Shown piece by piece: positions 60,240 through 64,000 of a stretch of 64,000 bases of DNA (the stretch's first letter is position 1; each line of letters opens with the position of its first letter). Made by a program: the position numbers and the translations under genes. Source of the stretch: Limnomonas spitsbergensis (lineage: Eukaryota; Chlorophyta; Chlorophyceae; Chlamydomonadales). The DNA lies in NCBI GenBank assembly GCA_037349105.1, contig JAYJMM010000024.1:558001-622000 (forward strand). The letters are read 5' to 3'. The notes beneath the pieces are model-generated. The model ran no database searches. It was given only the letters and a program-made list of their open reading frames with translations, and had not been told where the DNA came from.

Positions 60240-60414
60240 ACTCCTGATAGGGGCACACTGGGGCTACTGCAGGTTTGATCAGACTCCGTGACCAGAAAGG
60301 ACCAGGCCTTACAGCTCAGTATGAGAGGCTGTATGTGAATGGTGCTGCAAAGTGCAGCATGGGGATGATCGGCTGGCTTCTGAACCACGGTCTCAGGACA
60401 ACTCATGTCAATAA

Positions 60415-60560
60415 GGACGTTACACCTTTGGTCTCTGGACCCTGCTTAAAAAGGATCGGCCGCATGGGCGCCTAACTACAGAGTTGGGAGGAAAGAACGA
60501 AACAAACATGAGGGAGCTGGTAAGGGAGCATGACAAGAAAACGAGTAGAAGTGGGAAACT
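60415..60560 (-). mobile_element. Family B element, minus orientation
   Basis: GGACGTTACACCTTTGGTC, GGATCGGCCGCATGGGCGCC, then a purine-rich body. Flanks AACTCATGT / AACTCAAGT may be the target duplication. Confidence 0.75.
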
Positions 60561-60724
60561 CAAGTGCTCACTCCTGACAGTGGCATACCGGGGGCTAATG
60601 CTGGCTGCTAATAATCCGAGGAGGCTCGGTCTGCTGTGAGTGCTTGGCATGAGAGGTTGAAAGTGAATTGCGATGTGATGTGATTAGAGACTATTACCAA
60701 CCTTGCTTTCCACTCCTGTTAGAA

Positions 60725-60813
60725 GTCTCCTCTCTTCCCCCTTTGCTCCCTTCTGCACAATTGGGCGCCCATGCGGCCGAGCTTTGAGCGGGCCCAGAGG
60801 TGTAACGTTATTA
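60725..60813 (+). mobile_element. 89-bp family B element with perfect 13-bp target duplication
   Basis: ACTCCTGTTAGAA at 60712-60724 and 60814-60826. It contains CCATGCGGCCGAGCTTTGAG and ends CAGAGGTGTAACGTTATTA. Confidence 0.93.
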
Positions 60814-60967
60814 ACTCCTGTTAGAAAGCCAATAGGGGATATTGAAGGTTTGTTAAGAATCCCCGGTATCAGCGGTCTTTGTACCCTAGAAGAGCTTGGC
60901 CTCCAGTCTAAATTGAGAGGTTCCGACGTAAGGACAGTAAAGGGTACCAGCAATTATATTATTTATC

Positions 60968-61030
60968 CACATAACTTCTGAACATGTGGGCGCCCACGCG
61001 GCCGAGCGGGCCCAGAGGTGTAACGTTATC
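60968..61030 (+). mobile_element. Short family B element
   Basis: ACTTCTGAACATGTGGGCGC, CACGCGGCCGAGCGGGCCCA, ending GGTGTAACGTTATCG. Flanks share ATTATTT. Confidence 0.7.
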
Positions 61031-61519
61031 GACATTATTTCACAGAACCTTGCTTGCTTTGTTAATGTGCCTCGGCTTTTATAGATGATATCATAATACA
61101 GTCGGCTTAGTGAAGGCTTTCTCATGGCATGGGCTTCTGGAGTTATATATGATATGCTGCTGATGCCTCTTGCCGACTTGCCCACGGACCTTGCACTGGA
61201 AACCAGAGCATGCTCTACCAGTGATACCTTTTGCCATGTACAGATCGAGCGCCCTTGATGGAATGCCAACACTTGTTGCACTGCTTAGAGCCAATTCACA
61301 CCTTGTTCAGTTCGTCGAGTTCGGTTCGGTTCAGTTCGTCAGTTTGGCGACTGGTTTCGCAACCTGCGTTCTCACTTAATTCACATCAGAAAATCTGAAC
61401 CTCGCTGCCGTAGGAATTTCACAATGCCTCGAAATGCTCTTATCTTGCTCCCCTTACTTTACTTACTCATATCCAGCATGTAGCACTCGACTCTGATCCT
61501 CACCCTTGCCTGGGCTGTC

Positions 61520-61647
61520 ATGAACGAAGTTGTGGACCTGCCAGCCACTGCTGTGAGAGTTACATGGGCGTTGAAGAGACCTGATGACTTCCTCAGGCGC
61601 CTTGGATCCGGATCTTGCCCAGGGACATGGTTATCATATGGCAGGTG
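61520..61647 (+). CDS. Possible exon, unknown
   Basis: Reads VVDLPATAVRVTWALKRPDD then FLRRLGSGSCPGTWLSYG and ends at a GTGCGT donor (61648). No partner exon was found. A family C-like block follows (CCCATGTCCTACGCATCAAA). Confidence 0.25.
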
Positions 61648-62074
61648 CGTTTGTATGCCCATGCTACGTGCCCATGTCCTACGCATCAAACGAGTGCCAT
61701 GCTGGACTGTAAATAATTTACAAAGTTCACAGCTGATCAGGAACAAGGCAGGGCATTTTTCTGATGGGCACATTAATGAAATTTGGGTGAGATTGCCTGT
61801 CAGGCATTTAATTTTTCAAAGTACCGCACCCAACATTACTCTCATGTCAACAATATTGAATGCAAATGTAAATAGTATTGAACCCACTTCTGGCATGCTT
61901 GCGCCACATTGATTGCTGGATTCGGTGAAAGATAACATGAACATAAATCAGGGCCACTAGGCCTGATGAATACAAATAGTTATTGTGTGGCAACAAATAG
62001 TCAGTAAATGTAAAGCAAGTCCATCAGGGTTGTAAACCAATGTCAGTTAATGGACATTAGGGCTCCTCTACTGA

Positions 62075-62446
62075 TAGGGGTGGGTGCCATTTGGGCTGGG
62101 CCCATTGCTATTTGGGGTGCTGAAACCACCGCCCTGGCCACCTCCTCCCATTCCGCCGCCCTGGCCACCTCCCATGCCACCACCATGGCCACCTCCTCCC
62201 ATAGCCACCGCCATAGCCACCGCCATCCATGCCACCATAGCCAGTGCCCCTCTGCACCATGTGCATTATCTGCATCATTTGCTGGTTCATCATGTTCTGC
62301 ATGTTCTGCTGGTTCTGCTGATTCTGCTGGTTCAGCTGGTTCTGCATGTTCTGCAGGCTTTGCATCACCTGGCCGTTGCTGTCATTGTTGCTTGGCCTGA
62401 AGACATCCACGAGTTCTTTGAATTGGGCACTTGTGTCAGTGGGCAC
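62075..62446 (-). CDS. Gln/Asn-rich then Gly-rich reading downstream of the Myb-like stop
   Basis: In the same frame as the preceding exon, directly after its TAA, the sequence stays open: FKELVDVFRPSNNDSNGQVM, then QNQLNQQNQQNQQNMQNMMN and GYGGMDGGGYGGGYG. The reading shifts near 62190, where the +1 frame continues as GGGHGGGMGGGQGGGM to a TAG at about 62075. It looks like genuine coding sequence that is out of register: a broken 3' end, an unrecognised intron, or stop readthrough. Confidence 0.4.
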
Positions 62447-63413
62447 TTATGACAGGCTCAGTCCAGCAGTTGCAAGACCCGTGTTCACCTTCTTGGCGTC
62501 GTATATCCACTTCTCCTGCATTTTACAGGGTTTGAGGAAGAGGACATTACTTTCTACATGGGGGCGCACTGCCCATGCCACCCATACCACCACCCATGCC
62601 ACCCATGCCGCTGCAGCCCATGCCACCATACTGATGAATGCCAGACTTTACAATACAAAAACTCACCGCCACAGTGGTCATCATGCTCCACTTTCCCTTG
62701 GTTTTCATCTGACCCACAGCCTTGATCAAGGCCGGGGTGCACATGTCATCGCGATCATTCCAGTTGCAAGCAGGCTTGCGCCTCACAGGCTTGGTGGTCT
62801 TCCGCTTGGACGTGACATTCTGCAATGACAGCATGCATGTCAGCATGACAGTCATTGACATCACTGGAGCACATGCATGTCATCCTCAGCCGGATAAGAA
62901 TTGGAAAGAAGCTATCAATCATCACACTTTAATACTGCTCTACCTTATCATTCGATATGGCCTTCTCAGAAGGCCTTTTGATGCGCCGTTGCCCCATAGT
63001 TGGCGTCTGATGGGCGGCGATAGCCTTCCTGGCAACTAGTGGGTGGAGACATAGAAAGAACTATAGTAATTGAAGCAGTGATTTGAAAAGCAGCGCGCGG
63101 TTTGCAGAACGCAGCGAGTAATGCCGACAAATCGCGACGAAACTATGCGAAACCAGCCAACCTTGCGAAACCAGCGAACTGAAACTGGTGGTCCGAGGCC
63201 GGTTTCAGTTGGCGTGGTTTCGTCGAACTGAACCGAACTGAAACCACGCGAAACCACGCGAAACCATGCGAAACCGATAGATGGGAATCAGGTGTGAATC
63301 CGCTCTTACCAGTGCTTGAACCTCCTCTGCCCACAAGGACCCCTAGTGTCCCAGGCTGGCCTGTCCCTGACTGAAACACTCTTCTCTTGGCCCGGTTGAC
63401 GAGCTTCTCCTTC
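62447..63413 (-). CDS. Myb/SANT-like (trihelix-type) protein, four exons
   Basis: Exons 63413-63310, 63035-62944, 62819-62667 and 62515-62447 have AG/GT borders and join in phase to a TAA at 62449-62447; upstream exons exist because the first begins mid-codon. The middle part is basic (QRRIKRPSEKAISNDK, SKRKTTKPVRRKP). Then comes CNWNDRDDMCTPALIKAVG and KGKWSMMTTVAEKWIYDAKK, in which spaced tryptophans and the W-D-LI-A layout resemble Myb/SANT-like DNA-binding domains. A DNA-binding role is inferred. The domain is cut short by the stop codon, and a Gln/Asn- and Gly-rich reading follows in frame. Confidence 0.55.
63130..63290. repeat. GCGAAACCA short tandem with inverted GAACTGAACCGAAC motif
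   Basis: ACGCGAAACC repeated four times (63243-63280). CGAACTGAACCGAACTGAAA here is the complement of TTCGGTTCGGTTCAGTTCG at 61320-61338. Confidence 0.8.
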
Positions 63414-63674
63414 CTGCAAAAACTCAAAGCATGGTTGCAGTAGAAGAAGAATGGTGAAATGGATGAGACGTCATAGTCAAGAGTTCTAACACGTTAGCTA
63501 GAGGGCTCAGGGTTCAGACTTCATTCAGAGGGGCGCCAGCCGAGGAAGGGTGACAGGCTTCTCAGGAGCGCGGCCGCAGATGTAGCTCATATAGATGCTA
63601 AAAGCAAGCATTTGAGGTATGGGACGCCATCCAAGCTTGAAACTTTGTGTATGTGGCCTCTCCTTGGTACAATT

Positions 63675-64000
63675 TCAGTAGCCGGCCAGCTTGGAAAGCC
63701 TGCGCCCATCGTTTCTGGAGGCAATGTGTGCCAGCACGGCTTGTCCCATGGCTGATGCTGAAGTGGCTTTTACTTGCATAGTTGACCCAACGCTTGAAGA
63801 AGGATCTGCACTCCTACTTTCCTGAACGCACACGCCCCCCACGGGGCATAGCTTTCTTCCTTCCTTTCTTTCTTGACAGTAGGTGCACTTGGGGCTGAGC
63901 ATCACGCTGTGGTTGTTGTTGAGCTTGCACTGCAGGTTGATCCTGCCGCAGGCGATTGGCTGCAGGTGGGTCGCATCATCTACATGGTGCAGAGCACCTG
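63675..64000 (-). CDS. 3' end of an unknown gene, runs off the window
   Basis: A minus frame is open from the window edge to a stop at 63675. The first part (THLQPIACGRINLQCKLNNN, then HSVMLSPKCTYCQ) looks like a conserved coding exon with two CxxC-like cysteines. It is followed in frame by about 18 residues encoded by a family A element (63819-63877) and then by ESRSADPSSSVGSTMQVKAT to ASRNDGRRLSKLAGY. Either the element was exonised in frame or it contains the acceptor at 63822 of a separate last exon. No family recognised. Confidence 0.45.
   Translation of the reverse strand, partial: GALHHVDDATHLQPIACGRINLQCKLNNNHSVMLSPKCTYCQERKEGRKLCPVGGVCVQESRSADPSSSVGSTMQVKATSASAMGQAVLAHIASRNDGRRLSKLAGY
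63819..63877 (+). repeat. Dispersed short repeat family A, truncated copy 6
   Basis: CACACGCCCCCCACGGGGCA followed by TAGCTTTCTTCC. Opposite in orientation to the overlapping reading frame. Confidence 0.6.

Larger units (their letters stand above)
59636..60960. repeat. Degenerate tandem unit carrying several retroelement insertions
   Basis: Decayed units share CTGGCTGGCATTTAATCC, TCTCAGGACA and ACTCCTGWTAG..GGGG..TACTGCAGGT. Two near-identical short copies lie at 59690-59735 and 59748-59795. Family B elements have inserted in several units at about the same place. Confidence 0.7.

Overview
The window looks like nuclear DNA of a green alga, most likely a chlorophycean of the Chlamydomonadales and possibly close to Haematococcus (inference from style; no search was run). 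The evidence is intron-rich genes with canonical GT-AG sites, GC-rich third codon positions, an OPR-type repeat protein typical of chlorophytes, a plant/algal LL-diaminopimelate aminotransferase, eukaryotic tRNA genes (one with an intron), 5'-truncated non-LTR retrotransposon copies, and very abundant minisatellites including CCCTAAA-like ones. There are no operons, ribosome binding sites or CRISPR arrays.

Layout. 2.4-3.0 kb: last exon of a BTB/BACK-type protein (+), followed by a minisatellite. 5.6-7.1 kb: unknown helical protein (-). 8-11 kb: a nest of retrotransposon tails and a tRNA-Arg. 10.7-22.2 kb: LL-diaminopimelate aminotransferase (-), nine exons recovered. 22-27 kb: tandem and dispersed repeats. 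27.2-34.6 kb: SET-domain protein (+), six exons. 37-39 kb: hairpin and minisatellites. 39.8-46.1 kb: a 5'-truncated LINE and four tandem 1556-bp units leading into an OPR-type gene (46.1-47.2 kb, +). 49.1-49.9 kb: a second LINE copy (-). 51-52.6 kb: degenerate tandem repeats. 52.9-58.6 kb: MgtE-type Mg2+ transporter (+), six exons. 58.8-59.0 kb: tRNA-Cys and tRNA-Tyr six bases apart. 59.6-61 kb: a repeat cluster with several retrotransposon insertions. 62.1-63.4 kb: Myb/SANT-like gene (-). 63.7-64.0 kb: 3' end of an unknown gene (-) running off the window.

The most striking observation concerns intron content. In the aminotransferase, SET and MgtE genes nearly every intron is filled with degenerate tandem copies of the neighbouring exon edge plus its splice site. 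Copies of the donor half of an exon lie just downstream of that exon, and copies of the acceptor half lie just upstream of the next. The pattern recurs at the 3' ends of the BTB and SET genes. Several copies differ from the true exon mainly at synonymous positions.

The genes do not form one pathway. They are independent nuclear genes (lysine biosynthesis, putative protein methylation, organelle RNA metabolism, Mg2+ transport) that share this architecture. First exons of the aminotransferase, SET, MgtE, BTB and Myb-like genes were not located, so those models are partial at the 5' end.
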